Of a stretch of 64,000 bases of DNA, positions 16,609 to 25,312 are shown in pieces (within the stretch, counting starts at the first letter, position 1; each line of letters begins with the position of its first letter). The stretch comes from WRMS01 sp038562165. GTDB taxonomy: Bacteria; Bacillota; Peptococcia; DRI-13; UBA5745. Made by a program: the position numbers and the translations under genes. The notes beneath the pieces are model-generated. The model was not told the DNA's origin, made no database searches, and was given only the letters and a program-made list of their open reading frames with translations. The stretch covers positions 23,382 to 87,381 of the forward strand of contig JBCFAO010000012.1 in assembly GCA_038562165.1 (NCBI GenBank). Direction: 5' to 3'.

Positions 16609-18012
16609 TTACTGAGCCAGTACAATACCTAGCTTTTCCGCTATTTCCTTGGCCTGGGCCAGGGAGGGGGAGGCATCCCGCAGTACCAGGCGGCCGCCGC
16701 CCCGGTTCAGGGTATCCACCATGAAGGCGCCCTCATCGGTTTCGATGGTGATCTTTTGAATGCCGTATTCTTTGTTTTCCTTAATGTCTACGGCAATACC
16801 CATCTCTTTGACTTTGTCTACGGCTTTGCCGTACATCTCGTAATCGCCGGTATTGGCGCCGAAGACGGCTCCCATAAGGACGCCGGGGATATTGATGGCC
16901 CGGCGGGCAAAAAGCTCGGGATAAAGCTCTACGGTAACCTTTTTAATATTGCCCTTGGCCAGCTCATGGACGATTCTGGCGGCATTGGTGGGGGAACCCA
17001 CGGCCTGGCTGGATCCGCCTACTACGGCGTCGCCGTAGGTCTGGAGGATGGGCTTGGTGCCGTCGGCCAGCTTTTTAGCGATTTCCTTAGCCTTCTGCAA
17101 GGTTTCTTCGATCTGCTTGTTTTCGGCAGCCTTGACCTCTTCGCTGATCAGGGATTCCACATTGGCTTTACGCTTAAAGAAAGGTTCCATGAATTCCACC
17201 ACCGTAGGCACCACGGCTTTGGCGGAGACCACATGGACCTCGGCAGCCATGGCGATCATCACGTCGATGGGCACATTAACGGTCATATCCACCAGCATGC
17301 AGAGGCGGGCGGAGTACATACCGATAAGAATAGCGCCGCCCACATGGGTGGTGCAAAGGGCCGGCACCAGCACCCTGGGAGTGCAGGGATTGGCGATGGT
17401 GGGGGAAATGGCCAGAACCATGGCCTTTTCCATTTGCTCGGGAGTGCCGCCTTCCAAAGCTACGGTAGCGGCGGAGATGCAGGCGGCGCCGGCGCCGAAG
17501 CCTTCCATATTGCAGCCGGTGCTGACCTTGCCTACCCGGAAGATGCTGCCGATTTTCAGGATCAGGGCGGCTACCTCGGCAATGGCGGCCTCATCAACGC
17601 CCTCTGTCTGCATGGCTTTTACGAAGCCGGCATAGGGGCAGGAGTCGCCGGTGCCGGCACAGGGCCGCAAACCGATGCAGTGATTGCCCACCTGAGCCGC
17701 CAGCGTATAAAGCAGGGCGTTATCCAGGAAGGTATCCTTAAAGCATTTCGTGCCTTTAACTTGATTCAATTGTGAGGCCACGGTGCCCAGCAGAATACTT
17801 TCGCCGTCTTTCAGGCCGATGTCCAGAGCTTTCAGGTTGTGGGCATATTCGTCCATCACTTTTGTGAGAATCTCTTCCCGGGAAAGGCCTGTACGCAGCT
17901 CGCTTTCAATGAGCACCACGTCTACTACCCGGGCGTTATATTCGCTGGCCAGGGCCAGCATTTCCCCAATGGTTAAGGGCATTTTTTCCTTAATAGCTTC
18001 TCTTAAACCCAT
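16609..18012 (-). CDS. hmd: 2-(hydroxymethyl)glutarate dehydratase (serine dehydratase alpha family, 4Fe-4S)
   Basis: By sequence this is an L-serine dehydratase alpha-type protein with an iron-sulfur cluster; GLRPCAGTGDSCPYAG near residue 115, VGKVSTGCNMEGFGAGAA and ISPTIANPCTPRVLVPAL carry the conserved Cys. In the E. barkeri nicotinate pathway a serine-dehydratase-like FeS enzyme is assigned to convert 2-(hydroxymethyl)glutarate to 2-methyleneglutarate. Here the gene lies directly after dimethylmalate lyase with no serine dehydratase beta domain, so the same role is the best call. The ATG at 18012 follows GGAAAGGA; a TTG at 18030 is less likely. Confidence 0.85.
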   Translation of the reverse strand: MGLREAIKEKMPLTIGEMLALASEYNARVVDVVLIESELRTGLSREEILTKVMDEYAHNLKALDIGLKDGESILLGTVASQLNQVKGTKCFKDTFLDNALLYTLAAQVGNHCIGLRPCAGTGDSCPYAGFVKAMQTEGVDEAAIAEVAALILKIGSIFRVGKVSTGCNMEGFGAGAACISAATVALEGGTPEQMEKAMVLAISPTIANPCTPRVLVPALCTTHVGGAILIGMYSARLCMLVDMTVNVPIDVMIAMAAEVHVVSAKAVVPTVVEFMEPFFKRKANVESLISEEVKAAENKQIEETLQKAKEIAKKLADGTKPILQTYGDAVVGGSSQAVGSPTNAARIVHELAKGNIKKVTVELYPELFARRAINIPGVLMGAVFGANTGDYEMYGKAVDKVKEMGIAVDIKENKEYGIQKITIETDEGAFMVDTLNRGGGRLVLRDASPSLAQAKEIAEKLGIVLAQ

Positions 18013-18062
18013 GTGATCATTCCTTTCCAAACCCTTGCATACTCATTTTTGATGTGGCAGCC

Positions 18063-18932
18063 TTAGCCTCTGTTGGCGTATTTGGCTTCAATTTCCCGAA
18101 TTCTGGGCAGACCGATGAGATCATTGAATTGGGGGAAGGGAATCATTTTGTCGATCATGGTGGCGGTGGTGCCGTCTTTCTTTAAGCCTTCCATCAGGTC
18201 CAGCATGGCTTTAGTGGTGACATAAGTGGAGGCGGTGGGGTAGATGACCAGATTGTAGCCCATAGCTGCCAGTTTGTCGTTGGGGACCAGGGGAGTACGG
18301 CCCCCTTCCACCATGTTGGCCAGGGTGTAAACGGAAATAGCTTCGTTGATTTTCTTCATTTCTTCTTCGGACTCGGGAGACTCGATGAAAATAATGTCGG
18401 CGCCGGCTTCCTGGTAAGCAACGCCCCGCTCTAAGGCTTCTTCAATGCCATGGACGGTCCGGGCGTCGGTACGGGCCATGATCATGAAATCAGGATCGAT
18501 TCTGGCGTCCACGGCGGCTTTGATTTTGCCCACCATCTCATCCTTGGAGATTACCTGGCGGCCTGTCATGTGGCCGCACTTTTTGGGCATAACCTGGTCT
18601 TCCAACTGGATGACGGCTACGCCGGCCTTTTCGTATTCCCGAATGGTGCGGATCACATTGATAGCATTGCCAAAACCGGTGTCGGCGTCGGCGATAACGG
18701 GTACGCCGGCAGCCTCCACAAAAGTGTTGGCCCGCATAACCATTTCCGACATAGTCATCAGACCTGCGTCGGGCTCGCCCAAGTGGCTGGCGGATTGGCC
18801 GTAGCCTGTCATGTAAACGGCGTCAAAGCCTACTTTGCCGACAATCTTGGCAGTCAGCGCGTCATGGGCGCCGGGGGCGATAATAAGCTTGCCGGATTGG
18901 AATAATTGCTTTAATTGTTTTCTGCTGTTCAT
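18063..18932 (-). CDS. dml: 2,3-dimethylmalate lyase
   Basis: This 289-residue member of the PEP mutase/isocitrate lyase superfamily cleaves (2R,3S)-2,3-dimethylmalate to propionate and pyruvate, the last step of nicotinate fermentation. It has the TIM-barrel metal-site segment VIADADTGFGNAINV near residue 79 and the catalytic loop PKKCGHMTGRQV near residue 115. Methylisocitrate lyase is the closest generic annotation, but the neighbours (hydratase, mutase, isomerase) make dimethylmalate the substrate. It is followed within 50 bp by the dehydratase gene. Confidence 0.9.
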   Translation of the reverse strand: MNSRKQLKQLFQSGKLIIAPGAHDALTAKIVGKVGFDAVYMTGYGQSASHLGEPDAGLMTMSEMVMRANTFVEAAGVPVIADADTGFGNAINVIRTIREYEKAGVAVIQLEDQVMPKKCGHMTGRQVISKDEMVGKIKAAVDARIDPDFMIMARTDARTVHGIEEALERGVAYQEAGADIIFIESPESEEEMKKINEAISVYTLANMVEGGRTPLVPNDKLAAMGYNLVIYPTASTYVTTKAMLDLMEGLKKDGTTATMIDKMIPFPQFNDLIGLPRIREIEAKYANRG

Positions 18933-18941
18933 GTTCCAGAA

Positions 18942-20417
18942 TCAATCCTCTCTTAAATGGTTTTTCAAATAGGAAAGCACCGGGTCGGGGAAATGGCGGG
19001 ATAAAACGCCCATGGCGTATAAAAGATAGTCGTGATCAAAATAAAAATCGGGATTGGCGGGCAATAGGGAAATCCCCGGATCACCAAAAGCTTTGGCCAG
19101 GATTTCCTGCCTTTCCCCGGCTTTTGTGTAATAGAAAATTCCGCCCACAGCTAAAACGTGTCTGACTGCCCGAAGATCCCGGCCCACGGGGGTACCGGCT
19201 ACCATGCCTAAAACAGGATCGGCCTCTTTGGAAAGATGGCCGGCATGGCGGCGGAGGGCTACGGCGATGGCGGCCATGGCCAAGGCCTTGTCCATAGCCC
19301 ATTCCCGGGGGCTGTCCGGTATGGTGGCCGGCTCTTTTTCCATTTTGCCGGTATAGTCGAGAACTTCTTCCGGCGTTACCGGCGGCTCCTGAGGGCCCAT
19401 ATCCCGGATTATAGCCAGAGGACCTACCGCCTCCGGAATGCCGGTGGCGCTGACCCGAAGGCCCAGATTGCCTTCCACCGTCCGGTAGGAAAACTGCTTT
19501 TCGTTGTTGATCACCAGGCCCCGTTCTTCCAGCTTCAGGTTTTCCAGTTCCGGCAGAGCGGAATGGATATCCGTAGTAGCGCCGCCAATGTCCACAAGAA
19601 TCAGGCCGCCGATGCCTTCTTGCTCATAGGTGCCCTTGGCCAGCAATTCACTGGCTAGGAGCACGGCTCCCGGCGTAGGCATTACCGTTTTGTCCGCCAG
19701 TATGGCTTGCAGCCGGTCTAAGCCTTTGGCCTTCGTAATCTGCTTAATAAACTGAGCGTGAATGGCTTCCCGGGCCGGCTTGATGTTCAGCTCATGGATG
19801 GTGGGCATGATGTTGGGCACCCTGACGTAAGGAATACCTGCTTCATCAAAGCGGGCGGCTACTTCAGCCTGGGCGTCTTTATTGCAGGCCACCACCACCA
19901 TGGCTTTGCTTTTGACCCGGACGATGATCTCGGCATTTTCCAGAACGGATTCCCGGTCGCCGCCGTCGGTGCCGCCGGCCAGCAAAATAATATCCGGCCG
20001 GATTTCCTGCAGCACTTCCTCCCGGTATTCCACGGGCTCATCGTAGGAGATAACCTCCATTACCCGGGCCCCGGCGGTCATGGATACTTCCTTGGCAGCT
20101 TTGGCGGTAACCCGGGGCATATAGCCCAGGGCTACCATTCTAAGGCCGCCGGCGGCACTGCAGGTGGCGTAATGGCGTAAATCGTTACTGAAGCTGACGC
20201 CCTGGCCGGCTATGGCCTGCCGGGCATTTTCCACCCCCAGCAACACATCTTCCAAGGTGGTGGGAGACTGGCCCCGGCCCAGAAAAATCAGGTTTGCCGG
20301 CTCTTCCAGGCGAAAAGCCGTAGCCTTGGTGTAGGTGCTGCCCACATCATAAACGAGAAGATTGGCTTCCTTTGCCTTTGCCGGTTCAAGGCTGTGGGCG
20401 GAATTAAGCGTACTCAC
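18942..20417 (-). CDS. mutL: MutL/GlmL-type ATPase partner of the B12-dependent mutase
   Basis: This 491-residue actin/hsp70-fold ATPase of the GlmL/MutL family accompanies coenzyme-B12 carbon-skeleton mutases, probably as a chaperone or reactivator. It begins LLVYDVGSTYTKATAF (phosphate-1 motif) and has GGLILVDIGGATTDIHSALP near residue 276 (phosphate-2). It is unrelated to the DNA-repair MutL. The GTG at 20417 follows GGAG at 9 bp and overlaps nothing; an upstream ATG at 20459 would overlap the isomerase gene. Its position beside the methyleneglutarate mutase supports the partner role. Confidence 0.85.
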   Translation of the reverse strand: MSTLNSAHSLEPAKAKEANLLVYDVGSTYTKATAFRLEEPANLIFLGRGQSPTTLEDVLLGVENARQAIAGQGVSFSNDLRHYATCSAAGGLRMVALGYMPRVTAKAAKEVSMTAGARVMEVISYDEPVEYREEVLQEIRPDIILLAGGTDGGDRESVLENAEIIVRVKSKAMVVVACNKDAQAEVAARFDEAGIPYVRVPNIMPTIHELNIKPAREAIHAQFIKQITKAKGLDRLQAILADKTVMPTPGAVLLASELLAKGTYEQEGIGGLILVDIGGATTDIHSALPELENLKLEERGLVINNEKQFSYRTVEGNLGLRVSATGIPEAVGPLAIIRDMGPQEPPVTPEEVLDYTGKMEKEPATIPDSPREWAMDKALAMAAIAVALRRHAGHLSKEADPVLGMVAGTPVGRDLRAVRHVLAVGGIFYYTKAGERQEILAKAFGDPGISLLPANPDFYFDHDYLLYAMGVLSRHFPDPVLSYLKNHLRED

Positions 20418-20421
20418 GGCC

Positions 20422-21573
20422 TTAAGCTCCGTAAATCTTATCGGTTTCCACAAAAGCATAGCCTTCCATCAGGCGGCGGGCCGTCCGTTCGATGCTGGCT
20501 TTCACCACTTCGCCGTCTTTGACAGCAGCCCCTACGGGGATGACGCCGGCAGGATGGCCGATGCGCACCGTCTCGATGCTGTCGATATGAGGAATGACCT
20601 GGTTGACGATGGTGCCGGGGATCTTGGCGGCAGCGCCGGTGCAAGCCGTGCCGGTGCCGGGATAAGTCTTATGCAGCACCTGCATAAACATCATGCGGGA
20701 AACGAAGTCAACATCGCTTTTCTTGATGGTGTTGCCGGTGGTGAAATCCACATAATCGGCGGCTTCGGTAACAAAGGCGATCATGGGGAAAGCGGGGGAG
20801 AGCTTAGTGGCTTCTTCCTCGGTTTTGGCCTTGCCGATAATGACGGTGCACTTGGCCCGGATCTCTTCCAAATAAGCCAGCAGCTCTTTGTTGCCGTTGA
20901 TTTCTGTGGGATTTTCCGTACCCTTCATGCCTACGTCTTTCGCCCGCACAAAGAGGCAGGGGTTAGACAGGTCCACCATGGACACTTCGATGGGGCCTTT
21001 GCTGGTTTCCACCACGTCTACCACGTTGCCGGTGGGCAGCAGCTTGCCGGTGGAAGAACCGGCGGTGGCGGCAAAATTCATCAGGATAGGAGCGGCGGTG
21101 CCGGGAACGCCGTCGATTTTGCAATCGCCTTTGACTACGGCTTTGCCGTCTTTGACCTGAACTTCCGCAACCAGGATCTTGCCGGTATTGGTGTTGTGAA
21201 TGCGGACAGTGGTTACAGGCTCCACAGCCCGGACAATGGATTCATCAATAGCAAAGGGGCCTACGGCGGAGGAAATATTGCCGCAGTTGCCGCTGTAGTC
21301 GATGACGGTGTCGTTGATGCTGACCTGGCCGAAGGTGTAGTCCACATCGGCGTCGGGACGGCTGGGGGGGCCGATGATGGCCAGCTTGCTGGTCAGGGGG
21401 TCGGCGCCGGCTAAACCGTCGATTTGACGGACGTCGGGGCTGCCGAAGATGGCCAGGATAATTTTGTCCCGGATAGCTTTGTCGGAGGGCAGGTCATTTT
21501 CTTTCAGGAACACGGCTTTACTGGTGCCGCCCCGCATGATGACGGTTGGAACACGAAAAACATCAGACTGCAT
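20422..21573 (-). CDS. mii: 3-methylitaconate isomerase (PrpF family)
   Basis: This 383-residue PrpF/diaminopimelate-epimerase-fold protein moves the double bond of (R)-3-methylitaconate to give 2,3-dimethylmaleate. It begins FRVPTVIMRGGTSKAVF and has DYSGNCGNISSAVGPFAI near residue 88, with the Cys expected for proton transfer. The ATG at 21573 has AAGGAG 9 bp upstream; a TTG at 21582 was rejected. It lies between the mutase gene and mutL, matching the pathway order. Confidence 0.92.
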   Translation of the reverse strand: MQSDVFRVPTVIMRGGTSKAVFLKENDLPSDKAIRDKIILAIFGSPDVRQIDGLAGADPLTSKLAIIGPPSRPDADVDYTFGQVSINDTVIDYSGNCGNISSAVGPFAIDESIVRAVEPVTTVRIHNTNTGKILVAEVQVKDGKAVVKGDCKIDGVPGTAAPILMNFAATAGSSTGKLLPTGNVVDVVETSKGPIEVSMVDLSNPCLFVRAKDVGMKGTENPTEINGNKELLAYLEEIRAKCTVIIGKAKTEEEATKLSPAFPMIAFVTEAADYVDFTTGNTIKKSDVDFVSRMMFMQVLHKTYPGTGTACTGAAAKIPGTIVNQVIPHIDSIETVRIGHPAGVIPVGAAVKDGEVVKASIERTARRLMEGYAFVETDKIYGA

Positions 21574-21586
21574 GTGTATCAACTCC

Positions 21587-23431
21587 TTATTTATTTCTTG
21601 CCTTTAATAGGGCTTCTGTTTCAGCAATGATCTTATCCGTATCGGTGCCGGGGCCATAGAAGGCGTCTACGCCTAAGAAATCAATGCCTTCATCAGCGAT
21701 TTTCTTTTCATACATGGCATGCTCTTCTTCTTTTTCGGCAATACGGCCGCCGGCGATGATCAGGGTCTTATCCCGCCGGCCCAGCTCTTCCAGACGCTGG
21801 CCTACCCGGGGAAAGAGGGTTTGAGCCATGCCCAGCAGGTTGTTGATGCCGATGATGTCGGCATTGGCTTCGGCGGCTACTTCCGCTACGGTTTCCGGCA
21901 GGTTCATGCCCCGCAGGTAAATGATATTGAAGCCTGCCTTCTGGTAAGCTTCCCGTACCTGGTTGATGCCCTGGACGTGGGCGTCGGCGCCTACGGTGCC
22001 CAAAACGATGGTTTCCGGCCTGTTGGCTTTGACTTCCGCCGGCACGGTGATATTATCGATGGAAACCGCTACCCGCTCCGGATCGATGCCCAGGGGAGTG
22101 AAGCCTTTGATGTAGCGGGTGATGCCGTCATGATCCCGGTGAACCTTGACGTGACGCTTCAGATCCCAGCCGCCGGCCCGCTGGCAGTCGAAGATACCGC
22201 TTTTGCCGGCTTCCACAGCCTTGTCGATAAGCTCCTCATCGCTCCACTGCATCCAGAATTCCGGGGTAATCTGGTCGGGAGTCAGGTTCTTTACGCCCAA
22301 AGCGCCTTCCAGCACAGCCATGGCCTCGCTGAGGATTTCTTTTTTCCTGGCGTCGATAATGGGAGATTCGATGGGCTGGGTATAAGTACCGTCAAAGACG
22401 TTGCGGGTGGCCCAGATGGACTGGCCCATGGAATCTCCGGTGGGAATACCCACGGATTCGGCAGCCTTAGGCCGGTAGAAGTGGGCGCCGCCCAGCTTGG
22501 CATTGATGGCCATCCGGGCAAAATGAGCAGACTCGGCGATCAGGTTGGGCGGCGGATTCTGGAAGGTTTCCGGTACCACGATCAGGGATTTGCTCCACAT
22601 ATTTTCTTTAAATGCCTGCATAACGGCCAGATCCGCATAGATGTTGATGCCGGCGATATTCATCTGGATAGCGGACAACTCAGCCGGCAGGCCGGCGTGA
22701 ATGGCCAGGCCCTCGGCCATCAAGCACATGGCCAGAGCCATACCGTCGGTGCCGCCGATGTTATTCAAATGCTTGTGGGAGTCAAGCTGTACGAAGATAT
22801 TGTTGTCGGCGCAGACCTGAAGGGCTTTGTAGCCGTTAACTACCTTCGTTTTGTAATCATGGATGCCCCGGCCGCCGAAATGGACGTGGATCACCGGACC
22901 GATGTCGGTGCCGTCAAAGCCGGCAATTAAAGCATTGATAATGGAAAGGTGGGGGGTGTCCCCGGTAGCGTTAATCCGCACCGGATGCTTGGCGCCGCCG
23001 CCCATTTGCACGTAGTCCCGCTCTCCTTTGGGAGTGATGCCGCCTTTGCCCCGGGACTGCTCGATGAGTTCCCGGCCTTTCAAAGGATCAATATGGCGGG
23101 TGGCTTCGGAATGGACGAAGTGGAAGAGGGTCTCGTCGAATTTTTCGGCGTACTCATACATGTTCTTGGATTCTTTGTATGTTTCTTCACCGGTATTGCG
23201 GCCCAAAATGGGATTCTGCACAGGCCAGCCTCTTTTTTCCGCCAGCTGGGCCAGCTCGTAAATACGGTAACCGCTGCGGACTATCCCCGCTACTTCCCGG
23301 GGATAGGGCGCCGGCAGGCCCACAACTTCGCCTTTTTCGTCCAGATCCGGCATCTCCACGCCGAAAGTGTCGGCATAAGCCCGGACGGCTTCAATATCTT
23401 CTTTGATAATACGTTTTGTCTTTTCTTGCAT
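21587..23431 (-). CDS. mgm: 2-methyleneglutarate mutase (adenosylcobalamin-dependent)
   Basis: This 614-residue enzyme rearranges 2-methyleneglutarate to (R)-3-methylitaconate by a radical mechanism. The N-terminal TIM-barrel substrate domain is followed by a B12-binding Rossmann domain with the base-off signature D-A-H-V-Q-G (Asp483, His485), then GINNLLG and IIAGGRIA. Length equals that known for the E. barkeri enzyme. It is followed by mii and mutL, and preceded by the hydratase subunits. Confidence 0.95.
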   Translation of the reverse strand: MQEKTKRIIKEDIEAVRAYADTFGVEMPDLDEKGEVVGLPAPYPREVAGIVRSGYRIYELAQLAEKRGWPVQNPILGRNTGEETYKESKNMYEYAEKFDETLFHFVHSEATRHIDPLKGRELIEQSRGKGGITPKGERDYVQMGGGAKHPVRINATGDTPHLSIINALIAGFDGTDIGPVIHVHFGGRGIHDYKTKVVNGYKALQVCADNNIFVQLDSHKHLNNIGGTDGMALAMCLMAEGLAIHAGLPAELSAIQMNIAGINIYADLAVMQAFKENMWSKSLIVVPETFQNPPPNLIAESAHFARMAINAKLGGAHFYRPKAAESVGIPTGDSMGQSIWATRNVFDGTYTQPIESPIIDARKKEILSEAMAVLEGALGVKNLTPDQITPEFWMQWSDEELIDKAVEAGKSGIFDCQRAGGWDLKRHVKVHRDHDGITRYIKGFTPLGIDPERVAVSIDNITVPAEVKANRPETIVLGTVGADAHVQGINQVREAYQKAGFNIIYLRGMNLPETVAEVAAEANADIIGINNLLGMAQTLFPRVGQRLEELGRRDKTLIIAGGRIAEKEEEHAMYEKKIADEGIDFLGVDAFYGPGTDTDKIIAETEALLKARNK

Positions 23432-23445
23432 GATACGTCTCCTTT

Positions 23446-23937
23446 TTATGAAATTCCTAATTCTGCCCGCACCCGGGGAATCAGACCGCCGTAGTCCAGG
23501 GTTTTCAAAACATTATCCGACAGAGGCTTAGCCGTAACCTGGCCATCGGGATAACGAATCTCACCCTTGACCATATCGACTTCGATAATATCTCCGTCCT
23601 TCAAAGCGCCGGCAATATCAGCCGCATAAACGGGCAAACCGATATTGATGGCATTGCGGCGGAAAATCCGGGCAAAGCCGGTGGCCACTACCAGACTTAC
23701 GCCGGCCATCTTCAAAGCGATAGGGGCTTGTTCCCGGGAAGAGCCGCAGCCAAAATTGCGTCCCGCCACGATAATGTCGCCGGGCTGTACCCGGTTGACA
23801 AAATCAAGGCCGGGGGCTCCTGCCATAGCGTATTTGCCTAATTGTTCAAAGGGTTCGGCCATGGCGAAGCCAGGCAGAATCTGATCTGTATCCACATCGT
23901 CACCCAAGACAAAAACCCGTCCTTTTATTACTTCCAT
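23446..23937 (-). CDS. dmdB: Dimethylmaleate hydratase small subunit
   Basis: This 163-residue aconitase swivel-domain protein (LeuD-like) has RNFGCGSSREQAPIALK near residue 61 and LGDDVDTDQILPG at the start. With the large subunit it hydrates 2,3-dimethylmaleate to dimethylmalate. The ATG at 23937 follows GGGAGG at 9 bp and matches the family N-terminus. A longer frame to 24018 would overlap the large subunit. It could be mistaken for isopropylmalate isomerase, but no leucine genes are near. Confidence 0.92.
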   Translation of the reverse strand: MEVIKGRVFVLGDDVDTDQILPGFAMAEPFEQLGKYAMAGAPGLDFVNRVQPGDIIVAGRNFGCGSSREQAPIALKMAGVSLVVATGFARIFRRNAINIGLPVYAADIAGALKDGDIIEVDMVKGEIRYPDGQVTAKPLSDNVLKTLDYGGLIPRVRAELGIS

Positions 23938-23974
23938 TTGCGCATCCCTCCCAATTGATTTCATTCGCAAAGTA

Positions 23975-25171
23975 CTAGAGGCTGACCTCTGTACCGGGTA
24001 CCGTGATCTTGCCGGCAATGGCGCTGGCGGCAGCCGTAGCCGGCGAAGCCAGGTAGATCTGGCCTTTGTTTGCTCCCATACGGCCGGGGAAATTGCGGTT
24101 GGTGGTGGATACCACCACGTCCCGGTTGCTGATCAGGCCTTCGTGGGCGCCGAAGCAGGGGCCGCAGCCGGGATTGAGCACTGTGGCGTTGGCCTCCCGG
24201 ATGATCTTGCACCAACCCTTTTCCTCCATAGTATTTAAGACGTTTTTGGAGGAGGGCACTACCAGCATATTAACGCCCGGATGAACCTGACGGCCCTTGA
24301 GGGCTAAAGCCACCTGCTCCATATCATTGATGCGGCCGTTGGTGCAGCTTCCTACCACAACCTGGGTAATGGGCAGACCGGCCACCTCCGCCACATCACA
24401 GACGTTGGCAGGGGAGAAGGGCTTGGCAATTTTGGGGTTAAGGGTGGACAGATCGATTTCCCGGATCTCTTCCACTTCCATTTCCTTTTCTTCCGTACCA
24501 AATAAGGTGATCATGCTGCCCAGCTCCGTGCCCATGTTGCAGACCGTCATGCGCTCCGCCACAGAAAAGCATTCAATGCCGGGGCCGGTGATCAGCAGGC
24601 CTTTATCCGTTAAGTAGTCGGTGCCAAAGATTTCACCCAAATAAAGAATGAAGTCTTTGCCGAATACGTTTTCTTTCAATTTTCCGGTAAGATAAACCTG
24701 CACCACTGCCGGCACCTCAAGATCCAAACGGCCTGTAGCCATGGCGGCGGCAGCTTCCGTGGAGCCTACGCCAATGCCGATGGCGCCGTAGCCGCCGCAG
24801 GTGCAGGTGTGGGAATCGGCGATAACCACCAGTTCTCCCGGTTCGGCCCGGTGTTTTTCATACATGATCTGGTGGATGACGCCTTCACCTTTTTTATAGA
24901 TGGGAATGCCAAATTCCCGGGCAAAATCGTCCATAATCCAAACGCTGTCCCGGGCTTTCTCACTGGCTGCAGGATAGATGTGATCGACAATCAAAAGAAC
25001 CCGCTTCGGATCGAATACTTTGTCAACGCCAATTTCCCGAAATTGCTTTATGGCGATAGGGGCAGTCACATCATGGGCGGCCACATAGCCAACCTTACAA
25101 CTGACGTCCATTCCGGCACTTACCTTGTCTAAACCGGCGGCTTTGGCCAAATGGCTTTCGATCAAATTCAT
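23975..25171 (-). CDS. dmdA: Dimethylmaleate hydratase large subunit (4Fe-4S)
   Basis: This 398-residue aconitase-family large subunit holds the FeS-cluster cysteines in VVGSCTNGRINDME near residue 275 and LNPGCGPCFGAHEG near residue 335, plus DSHTCTCGGYGAIGIGVG near residue 119. It pairs with the small subunit encoded immediately downstream. By sequence alone it would be called 3-isopropylmalate dehydratase or homoaconitase; the operon shows the dimethylmaleate role. Confidence 0.92.
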   Translation of the reverse strand: MNLIESHLAKAAGLDKVSAGMDVSCKVGYVAAHDVTAPIAIKQFREIGVDKVFDPKRVLLIVDHIYPAASEKARDSVWIMDDFAREFGIPIYKKGEGVIHQIMYEKHRAEPGELVVIADSHTCTCGGYGAIGIGVGSTEAAAAMATGRLDLEVPAVVQVYLTGKLKENVFGKDFILYLGEIFGTDYLTDKGLLITGPGIECFSVAERMTVCNMGTELGSMITLFGTEEKEMEVEEIREIDLSTLNPKIAKPFSPANVCDVAEVAGLPITQVVVGSCTNGRINDMEQVALALKGRQVHPGVNMLVVPSSKNVLNTMEEKGWCKIIREANATVLNPGCGPCFGAHEGLISNRDVVVSTTNRNFPGRMGANKGQIYLASPATAAASAIAGKITVPGTEVSL

Positions 25172-25232
25172 TGTTAAACACCTTCCTGCAAATCAAATTT
25201 AATAGTTTTTCGTAAATTGTTCCGGTAAAGAA

Positions 25233-25262
25233 GAAGCCCGGCTCCGGCAGGAACCGGGCTTC
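25233..25262 (-). terminator. Perfect hairpin between the EIIC-like gene and dmdA
   Basis: GAAGCCCGG and CCGGGCTTC (9-bp perfect arms) are followed on the minus strand by TTCTTT. It may act as an attenuator or an RNA-processing and stability barrier within the nicotinate operon. Confidence 0.6.
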
Positions 25263-25312
25263 TCTGGCATACGTTAACAAAAACAGTGTAGTAAAACCTT
25301 ACTTTGGCATGT

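Noticed and set aside
16609..18012. Reading the dehydratase simply as L-serine dehydratase
   Set aside because: The beta subunit or domain is missing, and all neighbours belong to nicotinate fermentation, where a serine-dehydratase-like enzyme is needed.
18942..20417. MutL as DNA mismatch repair protein
   Set aside because: The sequence has actin/hsp70-type phosphate motifs and sits beside a B12 mutase; it lacks GHKL ATPase motifs.
23446..25171. Leucine biosynthesis (LeuCD) annotation
   Set aside because: No other leucine genes are present, and the adjacent mutase, isomerase and lyase call for dimethylmaleate hydratase.
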